Assembly (NCBI GenBank): GCA_037576215.1
Contig: JBANDB010000005.1
Span: 372,001 to 436,000, forward strand
Source: Armillaria gallica
Lineage: Eukaryota; Basidiomycota; Agaricomycetes; Agaricales; Physalacriaceae
DNA length: 64,000 bases
Reading direction: 5' to 3'
In this document: piece after piece, positions 1 to 11,105 of the stretch
How positions within the stretch are numbered: the stretch's first letter is position 1
Layout: each line of letters starts with the position of its first letter
The notes under the pieces: model-generated
Told to the model about the DNA's origin: nothing
What the model saw: only the letters and a program-made list of their open reading frames with translations
Database searches by the model: none
Program-made: the position numbers and the translations under genes

Positions 1-2289
1 TAAATATAAATAACATACAAGCAAACCCTCTGGTGAGATATGGGGATCCTGGAGAGTGGTTTAAAAGGCTAAAATAGTGAAAAATAGCAAAAATAAGCAG
101 AAAATTCACATTTGGGGTGGTTTCTGGATACTGGATAGGCCAGGGGATGGTACTAGTACATGTATATATGTAAATAACATAAAATTGACCCCTTTGATGA
201 GGTATGGGGGCCCTGGGGAGTGGGTAAAAAGAGTAAAATAGTGAAAAATAGCAGAAAATCTCACAAAATTTGCATTTTGGGGTTGCTACATGCATCAGAT
301 CACTTCGAAAACTTGACCAATGAATTCCCTGGCCTTGAAAACCCTAAACCAACTCCTCTATAATACATGTGGCACATTTTATAACTAGGTATAATCAGGA
401 AAATTAGCTTTTTATAGTGCTGTGTACAGTGGATCACTCTGGGGATGTTACCAATCAATTTATACACTATGAAAACCCTAGAATACGTCTTTATATGCTA
501 TATATGACTGCTGAAATCTAATGAAAAATTGGGAATTAGGGGGGAAATATGGTTTATTTAGTTTTTTAGCCATCATGTCAGTCCAGAGACATCACCAATT
601 GATTTCTCAACCTTTAAAACCTCCAAACAACTCTTGGTTTCATTTGTGAGGTTTCAGTATCAATCATTATAATGATATAACTGTTTAGGAGGAGCACACA
701 TGGAAACTTGCATTTCTGAGCTTCGGAAAACTTCAGAGTTGTTGCCAATGAATTCCTTGATCTTGAAAACCCCCAGAACAGCCTAAGAAGATAATACAAA
801 CCTTCAGAATACATGGAGAAAAGTGTGATAGTGAAAATATGTAAAATACCTTATAGCTCGCATTTATGAGTGTCAGAGAAGGTAATTCTGATATACAATA
901 TACTATATATATTGTATAATGGTGTGTAAAAAAGATTAGCATGATCCAAAATGTATTGGCAGAGATATAAGGAGATCTTTCTGAAAATAAGAAGGAGCAC
1001 TCCCTAGATTTCAATGTTCTGTTAATCCTATGGCCTGGAGACTATCAGATTCGAATTCCTGGACCCAAAAAACATAAGAATCACCAATCATTCATGTGAT
1101 TCATGTGTCAAAACTCCAAAGTAATAAGTATGCTCTCATTTATGCACAAAGTTATACTATCTGCATGGATGATACACTAGTAAAAATTACCCCTATGGAT
1201 TATAGATGAGTCCTATGTTTTTTGGGTCCAGGAATTCGAATCTGATAGTCTCCAGGCCATAGGATTAACAGAACATTGAAATCTAGGGAGTGCTCCTTCT
1301 TATTTTCAGAAAGATCTCCTTATATCTCTGCCAATACATTTTGGATCATGCTAATCTTTTTTACACACCATTATACAATATATATAGTATATTGTATATC
1401 AGAATTACCTTCTCTGACACTCATAAATGCGAGCTATAAGGTATTTTACATATTTTCACTATCACACTTTTCTCCATGTATTCTGAAGGTTTGTATTATC
1501 TTCTTAGGCTGTTCTGGGGGTTTTCAAGATCAAGGAATTCATTGGCAACAACTCTGAAGTTTTCCGAAGCTCAGAAATGCAAGTTTCCATGTGTGCTCCT
1601 CCTAAACAGTTATATCATTATAATGATTGATACTGAAACCTCACAAATGAAACCAAGAGTTGTTTGGAGGTTTTAAAGGTTGAGAAATCAATTGGTGATG
1701 TCTCTGGACTGACACGATGGCTAAAAAACTAAATAAACCATATTTCCCCCCTAATTCCCAATTTTTCATTGGATTTCAGCAGTCATATATAGCATATAAA
1801 GACATATTCTAGGGTTTTCATAGTGTATAAATTGATTGGTAACATCCCCAGAGTGATCCACTGTACGCAGCACTATAAAAAGCTAATTTTCCTGATTATA
1901 CCTAGCTATAAAATGTGCCACATGTATTATAGAGGAGTTGGTTTAGGGTTTTCAAGGCCAGGGAATTCATTGGTCAAGTTTTTGAAGTGATCTGATGCAT
2001 GTAGCAACCCCAAAATGCGAATTTTGTGAGATTTTCTGCTATTTTTCACTATTTTACTCTTTTTACCCACTCCCCAGGGCCCCCATACCTCATCAAAGGG
2101 GTCAATTTTATGTTATTTACATATATACATGTACTAGTACCATCCCCTGGCCTATCCAGTATCCAGAAACCACTCCAAATGTGAATTTTCTGCTTATTTT
2201 TGCTATTTTTCACTATTTTAGCCTTTTAAACCACTCTCCAGGATCCCCATATCTCACCAGAGGGTTTGCTTGTATGTTATTTATATTTA
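1..2289. repeat. Near-perfect palindrome P1 (family P foldback repeat)
   Basis: Bases 1-1075 reappear as the reverse complement at 1215-2289; paired coordinates always add to 2290, so there is no net indel over about 1.07 kb. The arms differ by only a few single bases by eye. The spacer (about 1076-1214) is unique sequence. Each arm holds an internal, imperfect duplication of about 170 bp, seen at 1-110 and again at 130-260. The left outer end lies outside the window. Family members recur at 7821-8665, 26174-28350 and 33929-35345. Short reading frames on both arms are mirror copies and I do not treat them as genes. The mobilising machinery is not visible. Confidence 0.9.
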
Positions 2290-2934
2290 TGCATATACTA
2301 GTACCATTCCCTAGCCCATCCAGTACCCAGAAACCACCCCAATCCCAGATTTTTCTGAAAATAGCCTGATATTGATGGCTGGTCCCATTAATTGGCTGCA
2401 CTATCACACTACATCCAGTCTTCCGAGGCTGAATCCAGCATCCAGAGGCTCAGGAGGCACACAGTCAGCTTATTAATCTATAATATATTTTTAAAAGACC
2501 TCAAATCTCCAATTTTAGCCTAAAACAGTGAGCAGGAGGGTAGAAATAAGGCCCACAAGCATTTTGGAGATATTAAAAGCAACTTTTCTAAAAAGGAAAA
2601 AGTGCACAACAATAGGAGAGAGGGTGGAGGACCCTGACAATGAGCAGAGGGGAGGGTGGCAGTGCAACAGCCATCAAAGGGGAGGCTGTAACAATGTCCT
2701 GCTTTAATCACAGTGATAAAAATGTATTATTTAGATGGCCAGTCAATTGACAGTCTGGATTTATCAGCTGGCCTGTCAATTGACAGTGATTGATATATGA
2801 AAGTGGCTGCTACAGGTGCCACCTGGGGTATCGATACCTTGATAGCTGCTTGTCTTCTTTATCCTCAAACCAGAACTCCTGTCGTTAATAGACCCATCAG
2901 TCTTGTGCTGGCCCTTTGAAGTGTGTGGTGGCAA
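2290..2934. other. P-family tail, then unassigned DNA
   Basis: 2290 to about 2400 still resembles the outer part of family P (compare 27855-27960). From about 2400 to 2934 I see no recognisable gene or repeat. Confidence 0.5.
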
Positions 2935-3085
2935 AGGTGACCATCAGCGAGGGGATACTGCAGAAGTAATGTTAAAAGGTCTCAAAGTAAGTGAGACAGT
3001 CTCTGATGAAGCAGTTGATATCGTTGTGCTCCCCTTTGAACGTGGCAAGATTTTTCAGGAGAATTGGTTTGACTCTTAAAAGCAG
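2935..3085 (-). pseudogene. Gag remnant of a chromovirus
   Basis: This stretch aligns on the minus strand with the gag of RT-3 around 29485-29620. Shared words include the part matching accatcaacgaggagact, the part matching ctcaaagtaggtg and the part matching gaggattggtttgat. It covers only about 50 codons with substitutions and small gaps. No other part of the element is present, so it is an old fragment. In intact relatives this part lies in the retrotransposon Gag capsid region. Confidence 0.6.
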
Positions 3086-3539
3086 GAGCAGAAGTGTGTC
3101 CTCATCCCATGCTCCAATGGGCAGGCCATGCTGTAGGATTTGACACATTTCCTGGGCTGATCAGCATTTGAATGGATGCCACTTGAAGGCTAACTAGTAG
3201 CATAGCCACTTCCATAGTTTTGGGGCCTTTTCCTTGGGATTGGGCTGGTAGCCCAGCCATATTGGGTTGTGTTTTTGGCTGAAATTTTTTTTCATACTGG
3301 TAGTGATTTTGTGGCCGATTTTAGGTCCAAAATGACCTCCTTTCCATGATTTTAACATATGCTTCTGTCTTCAAAATATTTAAACATCAAAAATTGGAAT
3401 CAAAAAGTTTATTTAAGTGATTTATATACAAGTACATTTATTTAAATACATCACAGAGTAAATATAAAGTATTGTACAAACATGAAAACCAAGGATGCTA
3501 TGAAAGAATGAAGAAAGGCCAGACTTGAAATTTGAAATG
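3086..3539. other. No gene seen
   Basis: AT-rich sequence lacking any recognisable coding, RNA or repeat signal. Confidence 0.4.
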
Positions 3540-4420
3540 GGCATTGCAGGGAGAAATAGTTGGCACCATTGTGTCTGACACTCTTGAAAATGGGAGTGCT
3601 AAGACTATGGCACCAGTGGAACTGCATGTCAAGCAAGAAATGGAATTTTTGTGCAGGGCTCAGGCCAGGGTAGTGGGACAGAGTGTCAGCGCTGACGATG
3701 GAATCAGTGGGAGAATCTGTCAGCACCATTATTTCTGGCACCCTCGAAAATGGAGACAAGGAGATGGAGGTGTCAATCAGGGTGGTTGTCGAATGAGGGT
3801 GAGGTTGGCTTTGGAGGATGGGGGCAGGAATGCTGGGCATCACTAGTGACCATGGTAGCATTGTAGGGGAAATTGGATAGCACTATTGTGTTCGGCACCC
3901 TCGAAAACGAGGGTGACAAAGAGACGGTGCCAATCAGTAGTGTCATTGAGCAAGAATGAAGGGATGCTTGCAGGGATAGGGTTAAGGACAGTGAACATGG
4001 CATCGGTGACAATGGCATTGTCATAGCAGAAAACGATTAACGCTATCATTTCTGGCACCCCTGAAAACATAGATGACAAGACGACGGTGCCAGTTGGTGT
4101 GGTTGTTGAGTGAGAATGGAGGGATGTTTACAGAGATGAGGCCAGATATGTTGAACACTATGTCAGTGACTATGATGTTGTCATAGAGGAAAATGGTTGG
4201 CACCATTGTCTCTGGCACCCTTGAAAATGGGGGTGATGGGATGACGGCACCTTTTGGTATGGCTGTTAAGTGAGTGTTGGGGGATTTTGCCAGAGTAGGG
4301 GAGAGACATTGACAATGGCATTGGTGGTGATGACAGCATTTACAGAGGAAACCAAGGGTGCCATCATCTTCAGCACCCTCTAAAATGAGGGTAGAGAAAT
4401 AATATTGAGGAAAATAAGCA
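3540..4420. repeat. Diverged tandem repeat, period about 160 bp, with a hairpin in each unit
   Basis: A motif close to GGCACCCTCGAAAATGGGGG recurs near 3560, 3735, 3895, 4055, 4215 and 4372, giving roughly six units spaced about 160 bp apart. Within it CACCCTC and GAGGGTG can pair, so each unit can form a short hairpin. The minus strand stays open over several units (for example 4021-4545) because the period is near 162, a multiple of 3. The predicted peptide repeats a V-P-E-x-M / Y-D-N-x-I pattern. I cannot tell a degenerate repeat-protein exon from a non-coding minisatellite. Confidence 0.6.
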
Positions 4421-5289
4421 GAGGTGAGGGGAGACAAGAGTAAAGAGCGAACAGAAGAGATGACATTACTGTGGTATACCTGGCAGCACAGCTGCCAATT
4501 GAAACTTGGAGGCTCGTTCCAGAGGCTTAAAACTTGAAAAGACAAATATTCAATGTCAATTTCTTCTCAGCACAATCTCTTTGAGCCTCTGGCTTCTATC
4601 ACAGAATAATTTTTGAATGTGTATTTGCCTTTGTATTACAAAACTACTAGTCAGAGTCTAAACTTATGGCTCATAATGCTAATTTTATTTAAACCAGAAG
4701 TATTAGAATCTTCATTTCATGTATACATAGGCCTTGCTTGCATAATTTAGAGTTTTGCAGTTAGAAAACTATTGAATAGAACTTCTTTTATTAATTATGA
4801 TAATTTTCCTAGATGCCAGTCTCACAGAACTCAAAAGAAACTGTTGCTCTGATATGTACGTTATTGCACAACCGAGCCAGCCTTGCTTTAAGCCATTTTT
4901 CATCTAACTGATACTGTCCAGAGCATTCCAAAGTGCTTCAGTTGCATCGGAAAATGTATACATAGTAAGAAATAGTCTGAATACTTACTTCATAGTTTCT
5001 CTGTGCTCTACTGACACCAGTGGAATGTAGAATAGAGGTTGGAACAGGTTTTGGCCAGACTATAGTACAGTAAACCAGTATTTTGAGATGTACATATGTA
5101 CTGTATTTGATACCAAATTAAGAGAAGATGCATTGAAATATAATAAAGACGTGTATGTAGTTTTGGCAGCATATACATGAGTGTACACCAGTAAAAGAGC
5201 ATATGTTGCTGGTCCTCTAGGCATCATCATCATTGCCGATGTGCAACCCAACCATCCCGACCTCTCTCCATCAAAAATCCCCCTATCAA
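4421..5289. other. No gene seen
   Basis: AT-rich DNA with short unsupported reading frames only. Confidence 0.4.
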
Positions 5290-5525
5290 TACTGAATGGC
5301 CACACCGACTGGGACCATCGTCTCACCACTCCCACTTTTGAGAGTGCTTGAGACAATGGAGCCATTCATTTTCACCCACGACACCACTATCATCACCAAT
5401 GCCCCACCCAATGATCCCGACCCGACCCCTACAAAATTCCCCCACCCTCGCTTGACACCTGCACAGGCTGGGGCTGTCTTCTCTACACCCATGTTTTTGA
5501 GGGTGCTCAAGATGATGCCATCATC
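5290..5525. repeat. Two inverted units of the 160-bp hairpin repeat
   Basis: The motif of the 3540-4420 repeat appears here in reverse orientation, at about 5325-5350 (ACTTTTGAGAGTGCTTGAGA) and about 5490-5515 (TTTTTGAGGGTGCTCAAGAT). The spacing is again about 160 bp. The two blocks therefore form an inverted arrangement around 4.5-5.3 kb. Confidence 0.55.
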
Positions 5526-5744
5526 CTCGACGCCCTGCCTGAAAAGTTTTCTGTATGTTTTTCTTTTTGTTTACTTTTTTTCTGGTCAATTCTATATATA
5601 TTTCGTGCTGTATCTAGTATACATACAATATAATGCCTTTATGATTCACTGTGTTATACATAAGAAAGAAATCCATTCCACTAAAATAATAGAAATAAGA
5701 GTAAATGAATTGCGACATACTATCACACCAGATTAGGATGAAGG
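5526..5744. other. No gene seen
   Basis: AT-rich DNA between the hairpin repeat and the broken end of RT-1. Confidence 0.4.
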
Positions 5745-6975
5745 TTCATATCCATATGAAAATGGGAAACCCATATTTTGCGCATTCTTGCCTGTAGGGA
5801 CCTATCTTGTATGGTATGGCCTTTTGAGCCAATACCTGTGAAAATGGCTGAAATGGTGGCTGTGCTGACAAGCAGTCCAGGTGGCATCTGCTCAAATGCT
5901 AACTGGCATGTTAAATGGCATAACTGTGCGGCATAGGGTGCAATGGGTCCCCAGATGGGTGGGTTGTAGTCAGGTGGTCTGGGGATGGAGAATCTGTCCG
6001 TTCTTGGGTTTGGGCATCTCCCTCGATTGGGCTCCTTTCCTTTCTTAAGCCTATTTAGCTCCTCTGTGAGCTGGTTCTGCTGTGCGTGCATTTGCACAAT
6101 CTGTTCCTAGGCCTGTGCCAGCCTCTCTTCTGTTGTTGGCTCAGGTATCTGCCCTGAGCTGCCTCCCATTGCATCATCTCCTGCTCCTACCATTGGTCAG
6201 CTTGGTCCCTTCCTGTGGTATCATGTCATCGGATCATTGGTGCAGGCAGGGAGTCAGAAAGTGGAGTTGGGAGCAGGGGTAAATCTTAGTTGATTCTCTC
6301 AAAAGTTTTGTCATCCTAAACAAAGCAGTCAAAGACCATCCCGCCCTGGCCCCTTCACTTGAAGCCACTCCTCCAATCGGTCAATGAGAATGAGGAGTGC
6401 TGCCTCCATTGTTCATTGCTTGCTAATAGTTCGGGATCATAGCTCCTGAAGCTGGTTGCCAGTGGCTGGTCTGTATAGTGACCAGTTACGGTTGGCAAAG
6501 ATTTGTGCAGTGATCTGGGCGTTGATGTGGCCACCCTTGAGGGGTTCTCCTCATTCAGTAGTGAGGAAGAAGTCCATGGGTTCTCAGGTGGTGGGAGTTG
6601 GTCTGTCCCACCCTGCTCTGGATTTGATGTCCCTTCTGCAGATCTCCCAGGCCTCTCTTCATTCGGGTCCAAGGATTTTCTGTCAACGGTTGAGAGGCTG
6701 GGCCAGCCGTAGTCCTCTCCATGGGCATTGAGGACGTTGCTGAGTGATCGGTGTCGCTCATCGATTGGGATCCTTTGCTATGCTGGGGCGGGGAGAGCAA
6801 GGAATTGGAGTCACTCCTTGGGGATCTTCCAAAATGAAGAATGGCACTACCAGGATTCACCATCATTCCATGTACTCTCAGTAGTCATATTCTGCTGGCC
6901 ATGGAGTACAAAGGGAGAGGTCAGCAGATTTAGAGAATACAAGGTCTGGTAGTTCCAGCTCTCATATAACAGGTC
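5745..6975 (-). pseudogene. RT-1 pre-gag and N-terminal gag fragment
   Basis: The minus strand keeps patches of reading frame. One (about 6097-5745) starts with a Gln-rich, Leu-heptad stretch (A-Q-Q-N-Q-L-T-E-E-L), resembling the short coiled-coil near the start of RT-3 Gag (A-Q-L-H-D-E-N-V-Q-L). It continues into a Pro-rich stretch, also as in RT-3. The patches lie in different frames with stops between them. The CCHC knuckle and everything downstream are absent. Function is inferred from RT-3 and RT-5; similarity is patchy. Confidence 0.5.
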
Positions 6976-7820
6976 CACCCAATGCCCTAGGTCTTTTGCA
7001 AAATATTCTATTATATTTGTGGATGAAATCACAAAAGAGTCCTATTTAATTGACCTATTATTATAGGCTTTTATTTTTTACCTGTGATATAAGATATAGG
7101 CTGTGATATCCTATTATGGGTTGCAATATGGATAGGGGGTCTAGGAGATGCTATTTTTAGGGTGGGATGATGAGAAGAGGGTGTATTATTAGCATCAATT
7201 TCATATTTTTTCTATTTTTAAGATTAGGGTCAGATTTAAAATGCCAGATCAATGTTTTTCAAAAATGTAGCCTATTCCTTATACTGCATAGAGAATCTAA
7301 TATTTTAGATTAAAATATTGAATTCTATAATTATTTATTTTTTCAATATATTAGACTAAAATATTGAGATAATATTTTTAATATATTTGTGATATTTGAG
7401 AAATTTCTAATATTTTTTTCAATAAACAAGAATATTAAAATAATATTTAAAATAATCTTTCAATATTTTAAGCTAAAATATTAGATTCTCTATGCAGTGT
7501 TATTGGGATAAGCTATAATTAAATTCTAGGCCTTTTATAATAATCTATGATTCAATAGTATAGTGACCCCCATCAATATTCAGCTGAAAATAGCTGGATG
7601 GATCAAAAGAAAAAAAGATACATTAAAAATCTGCTTTTTCTCAAAATTCCAGCTCATTTCTCAATAGATTGGGTTAGTATTAAAGAGAGGACCTTGCCCA
7701 GTATTGTTCTTGATGTCTGTAATGTTATTTTATTGAAATGTGACCAGAAATGAATGGATGCATCAAAATTGATTTGGATATAGTGGCAGTGCAGAATGCT
7801 ATTAATAATATCAGTCTATT

Positions 7821-8665
7821 TTTAGACTAAATAGTGATTTAGGCTTATTGGAGCATCCTCTGAGTGGTTGGTGGGTCAGGGGATGGTACAATTATATACT
7901 CAAATATAAATAGCATAAAAGCAAACCATCTAGTAAAATATGGGGGCCCTGGGGAGTGGTTTAAAAGGCTAAAATAGTGAAAATAAGCAGAAAAATCACT
8001 TTTTTATAGTACTACATGCATCGGATCACTTCAGGGACTTCACCATTCGATTTCTACATTATGAAAACCTTAGAATACATCCTCATTAATTATATATGAG
8101 TACCAGAACACTGAAAAATAGGAAATTGAGGGGTAAATATGCATTATTTTATTTTTTAAGCCTCAGATTGCTCTGGGAGTGGTACTATTCAATTCCTTGA
8201 CACTTCAAACCCCCAAACCACTTTAGGTTTCATTTATGGGGTCTCAGTATTGATCATAATAATGATATAACAGTTTAGGAGGGCCACATATGAATACTTA
8301 TGTTTCTGAGCCTCGGAAACTTTTGGAGTTGTTGCTAATGAATTCCTTGACTTTAAAAACCCACAGAATACTCCAGGAGCACATTTCAAACCTTTGAAAT
8401 CCATAGTAAAAAGGGTGATAGCGAAAATCTCTGAAATACCATATAGCTCACATTTCTGAGTGTTGGAGAAGATAATTGTGGTATAGAATACATGATATGT
8501 ATTATATAATAGTGTGTATAAAAGACTAGGATGATCCGAAATGTATTAGCAGAGATATAAGGTGATCTTTCTGAAAAAAAAGAAGAGCATCACTCTGATT
8601 TCAATATTCTGGTCATCCTATGGCCTGGGAACTATCAGATTCAGATTCCTGGATCAAAAAAATAG
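7821..8665 (+). repeat. One-armed copy of family P in the loop of Q (P4)
   Basis: From about 7860 the sequence follows the arm of P1, P2 and P3: GGATGGTAC..., GCATAAAAGCAAACC, TATGGGGGCCCTGGGGAG, then TATCAGATTCAGATTCCTGG at about 8633. It stops where the other copies enter their loop. The partner arm is missing. Confidence 0.75.
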
Positions 8666-9080
8666 ACTGATATTATTAATAGCATTCTGCACTGCCACTA
8701 TATCCAAATCAATTTTGATGCATCCATTCATTTCTGGTCACATTTCGATAAAATAACATTACAGACATCAAGAACAATATTGGGCAAGGTCCTCTCTTTA
8801 ATACTAACCCAATCTATTGAGAAATGAGCTGGAATTTTGAGAAAAAGCAGATTTTTAATGTATCTTTTTTTCTTTTGATTCATCCAGCTATTTTCAGCTG
8901 AATATTGATAGGGGTCACTATACTATTGAATCATAGATTATTATAAAAGGCCTAGAATTTAATTATAGCTTATTCCAATAACACTGCATAGAGAATCTAA
9001 TATTTTAGCTTAAAATATTGAAAGATTATTTTAAATATTATTTTAATATTCTTGTTTATTGAAAAAAATATTAGAAATTT

Positions 9081-9886
9081 AGGCTCGTTACTTGTAGGGG
9101 GACTGGATACTGATACTGATTCTGAGTTCGAAATCTGCCCAAATATGGACTTCTTTCCCACAGCATAATTAATGTCCCACCTCGTCTTCGCATTGGCATT
9201 GTGCATTTCTGTCACTTCTCTATGCTTCCTAAAGTGTATATTCTCGTAGATTTAGACACAAGGAGCTGTTGTGCTTTGTTCTCAAGCTATTTGATCCATG
9301 TAGGAGACTCAGGCATCAATATAAACATTTTTAGTCACAGTTCTGTTGCTTCTGGCCTTTGCATTACTGCTAACAGAAAACCAGGAGACCATGTCAAGCT
9401 CCCAGGAGCACGAGCAGCGCAATATTCCTATTTTGTAATATATTTGCTATATGAAACCTCCCACAAAGACTTCTGTTGCTCAATAAATTGTTCAGCACAA
9501 AGGAAAACGTGCTTATTTAGTGCATACATTTGTTTTCTGGTCATTCCGCTTAGTATATTGCTTGTGAAAAGACAGGATTATGCCTAGTGTATTGTATCAG
9601 ACACTATTTGAGTCTTACATGAATGATAATTTAGGTTACAATGGCTATCAGACCATCTGCACTATTTGGCTGTGCAAAGTGCAGAGAAAAAAATCCAACC
9701 AACTAGAAAGCTTGCATCATGCTTCCATCACATAATAGTAATAGAGAATCTGCGCTACAATGGCCCAGAATCGATTGAAGGATGAAAGTATGGCCATGCC
9801 TCGAGCTCTTGCTTCCTAATAGGGTTATTTATTTAGTTTATTTATTTATTATTTAATTTACTTCCCCCTACCAGCCGAAATCGGGC
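9081..9886. mobile_element. Unclassified 0.8-kb insertion in the right arm of Q
   Basis: Comparison with the left arm (about 7370-7410) shows the right arm is continuous up to 9080 and resumes at 9887. The 806 bp between have no counterpart on the left and replace about 12 bp. The ends carry TAGGGGGA on one strand and the near-complementary CCCCCTA near 9865, a possible but weak terminal inverted repeat. No target duplication is evident. The interior has no protein I recognise. Confidence 0.5.
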
Positions 9887-10289
9887 AAATATATTAAAAA
9901 TATTAATATTTTAATCTAATATATTGAAAAAAAAATAATTAGAATTCAATATTTTTCTAAAATATTAGATTCTCTATGCAGTGTAAGGAATAGGCTACAT
10001 TTTTGAAAAACATTGATCTGGCATTTTAAATCTGACTCTAATCTTAAAAATAGAAAAAATATGAAATTGATGCTAATAATACACCCTCTCCTCATTATCC
10101 CACCCTAAAAATAGCATCTCCTAGACCCCCTATCCATATTGCAACCCATAATAAGATATCACAGCCTATATCTTATATCACAGGTAAAAAATAAAAGCCT
10201 ATAATAATAGGTCAATTAAATAGGACTCTTTTGTGATTTCATTCACAAATATAATAGAATATTTTGCAAAAGACCTAGGGCATTGGGTG

Positions 10290-10795
10290 TCGGATCGAGC
10301 ATTCTCTGAACCAGCCCAGGAGTCTGGGTTCGCAGGCCATAATACCCTGATCAGTTCTGGGGCAGCAGGTAGTTCAGGAGTGGGGGTTTTGCAAACATTG
10401 CTAGGCCCTGGGGTGGCATTCCTTAGTACAGATTTGGATTCCTCCTGACCCAAGAAGTACTCAGTGTTAGATTTGTATTGTATGGTAGCCGTGGTCCTCC
10501 TATGGTAGCGGTGAGCAGTGATTGTCATTGTTGAGTAGTTGGGTGCCATATGTGGCCATACAGTATTGGGTTCAGGTTGTCGGTAAGGTAGGACATAGTG
10601 TGGTGGGAATGGGGCTGTCTTAAAATCAAGTTTAGGGTGTCAGGCAGGGACTAGTAGTCTCCTTCACTGTAGGAAGCATCAGATCTGTTCTTGGTATGTG
10701 AAGACTATGAGAGCGGTGAAGAAAGTGGTCAGGACTATCCCTGCAAGTTTCATGGCAAAAGCGATAAATTGAGTGGTGGTTAGGTCGGGGGTCAT
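10290..10795 (-). pseudogene. RT-1 upstream membrane ORF (ORF-b), 5' part
   Basis: ATG at 10795 opens with M-T-P-D-L and a hydrophobic helix (about residues 9-33), followed by Y-x-E-Q-I, basic residues, and P-P-H-Y-V near residue 65. RT-5 (61960) and RT-3 (31402) have the same order: T-D/P-D-L, helix, a Y-to-I-R-x-F-L segment and P-R-H-Y-V. Further down, R-R-T-T-x-T-I-Q and R-N-x-T-P-G-P-S are shared with RT-3. Three TGA stops occur early where Arg would fit. The frame is cut by palindrome Q at 10289. It is probably a small membrane-anchored protein of unknown role, or an N-terminal extension of Gag. Confidence 0.6.
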
Positions 10796-10815
10796 CGGGG
10801 TTCTCGAGTCCTGTC

Positions 10816-10920
10816 TTAGTATTTGGCTTGTTTGGCATATGCTAGCACGACGAGGAGGGTGATTAGAATGGTTGCTTCCAAGAGAATAAAAGTGGCATTG
10901 TTGGGGTTTAGGTCCATCAT
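10816..10920 (-). CDS. RT-1 ORF-a, 34-residue membrane peptide
   Basis: The first ATG of a minus-strand frame lies at 10920 and the frame ends at TAA 10816. After a short N-terminus (M-M-D-L-N-P-N-N) it is one hydrophobic helix ending in a short basic tail. It sits 20 bp upstream of ORF-b. RT-3 (around 31505-31419) and RT-5 (62163-61957) have a comparable helix at the same place, with N-x-x-x-F-x-L at its start. The frame is open further upstream without an ATG, so the start is uncertain. Function unknown. Confidence 0.45.
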   Translation of the reverse strand: MMDLNPNNATFILLEATILITLLVVLAYAKQAKY

Positions 10921-11091
10921 GGTGTTGGGGGTTGGTTCAACTCCTTTTTTACTTGGGCATAGATGAGGACAAGGAGTGCATTTAGTGACACACTGAGAGA
11001 GGCATTGTTTCAGATAATGATCTCTTCGATTTTCTGTTTGGGGTTCATAGGGGTTCTTCCTGTCAGCTAGCAATGAGGAAGAGAGTGGGAA

Positions 11092-11104
11092 AGCTTCAAG
11101 CTAA
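11092..11104 (-). promoter_or_regulatory. RT-1 self-primer binding site
   Basis: The minus strand reads TTAGCTTGAAGCT, one base inside the 5' LTR. It can pair with AGCTTTAAGCTAA in the same LTR (complement of 11270-11282) with a single G-U pair. The LTR copy lies 35 nt downstream of a TATATAAG box, the expected mRNA start. This is the arrangement of Tf1-type self-priming. Confidence 0.7.
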
Positions 11105-11105
11105 T

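Larger units (their letters stand above)
6976..10289. repeat. Palindrome Q (foldback element) inserted in RT-1
   Basis: The left arm (6976 to about 7820) and right arm (about 8666-10289) are reverse complements. The outer ends read CACCCAATGCCCTAGG and CCTAGGGCATTGGGTG. The arms are AT-rich with runs of AATATT-type words around 7300-7480 and 9000-9080. The right arm is longer because 9081-9886 is an extra insertion. The loop (7821-8665) is a one-armed copy of family P. No clear target duplication flanks Q (GGTC on the left, TCGG on the right). It splits the upstream membrane frame of RT-1. Confidence 0.85.

Noticed and set aside
733..1557. Identical mirrored 93-codon frames in P1
   Set aside because: They are the two arms of one palindrome; the same region is not open in a consistent way in the P3 and P4 copies.
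9201..9587. 128-codon frame inside the insertion in Q
   Set aside because: Starts with GTG, has no recognised domain and lies in an insertion of unknown type.
6972..10293. Target duplication for palindrome Q
   Set aside because: Flanks GGTC and TCGG do not match, and RT-3 and RT-5 are too diverged here to show the empty site.
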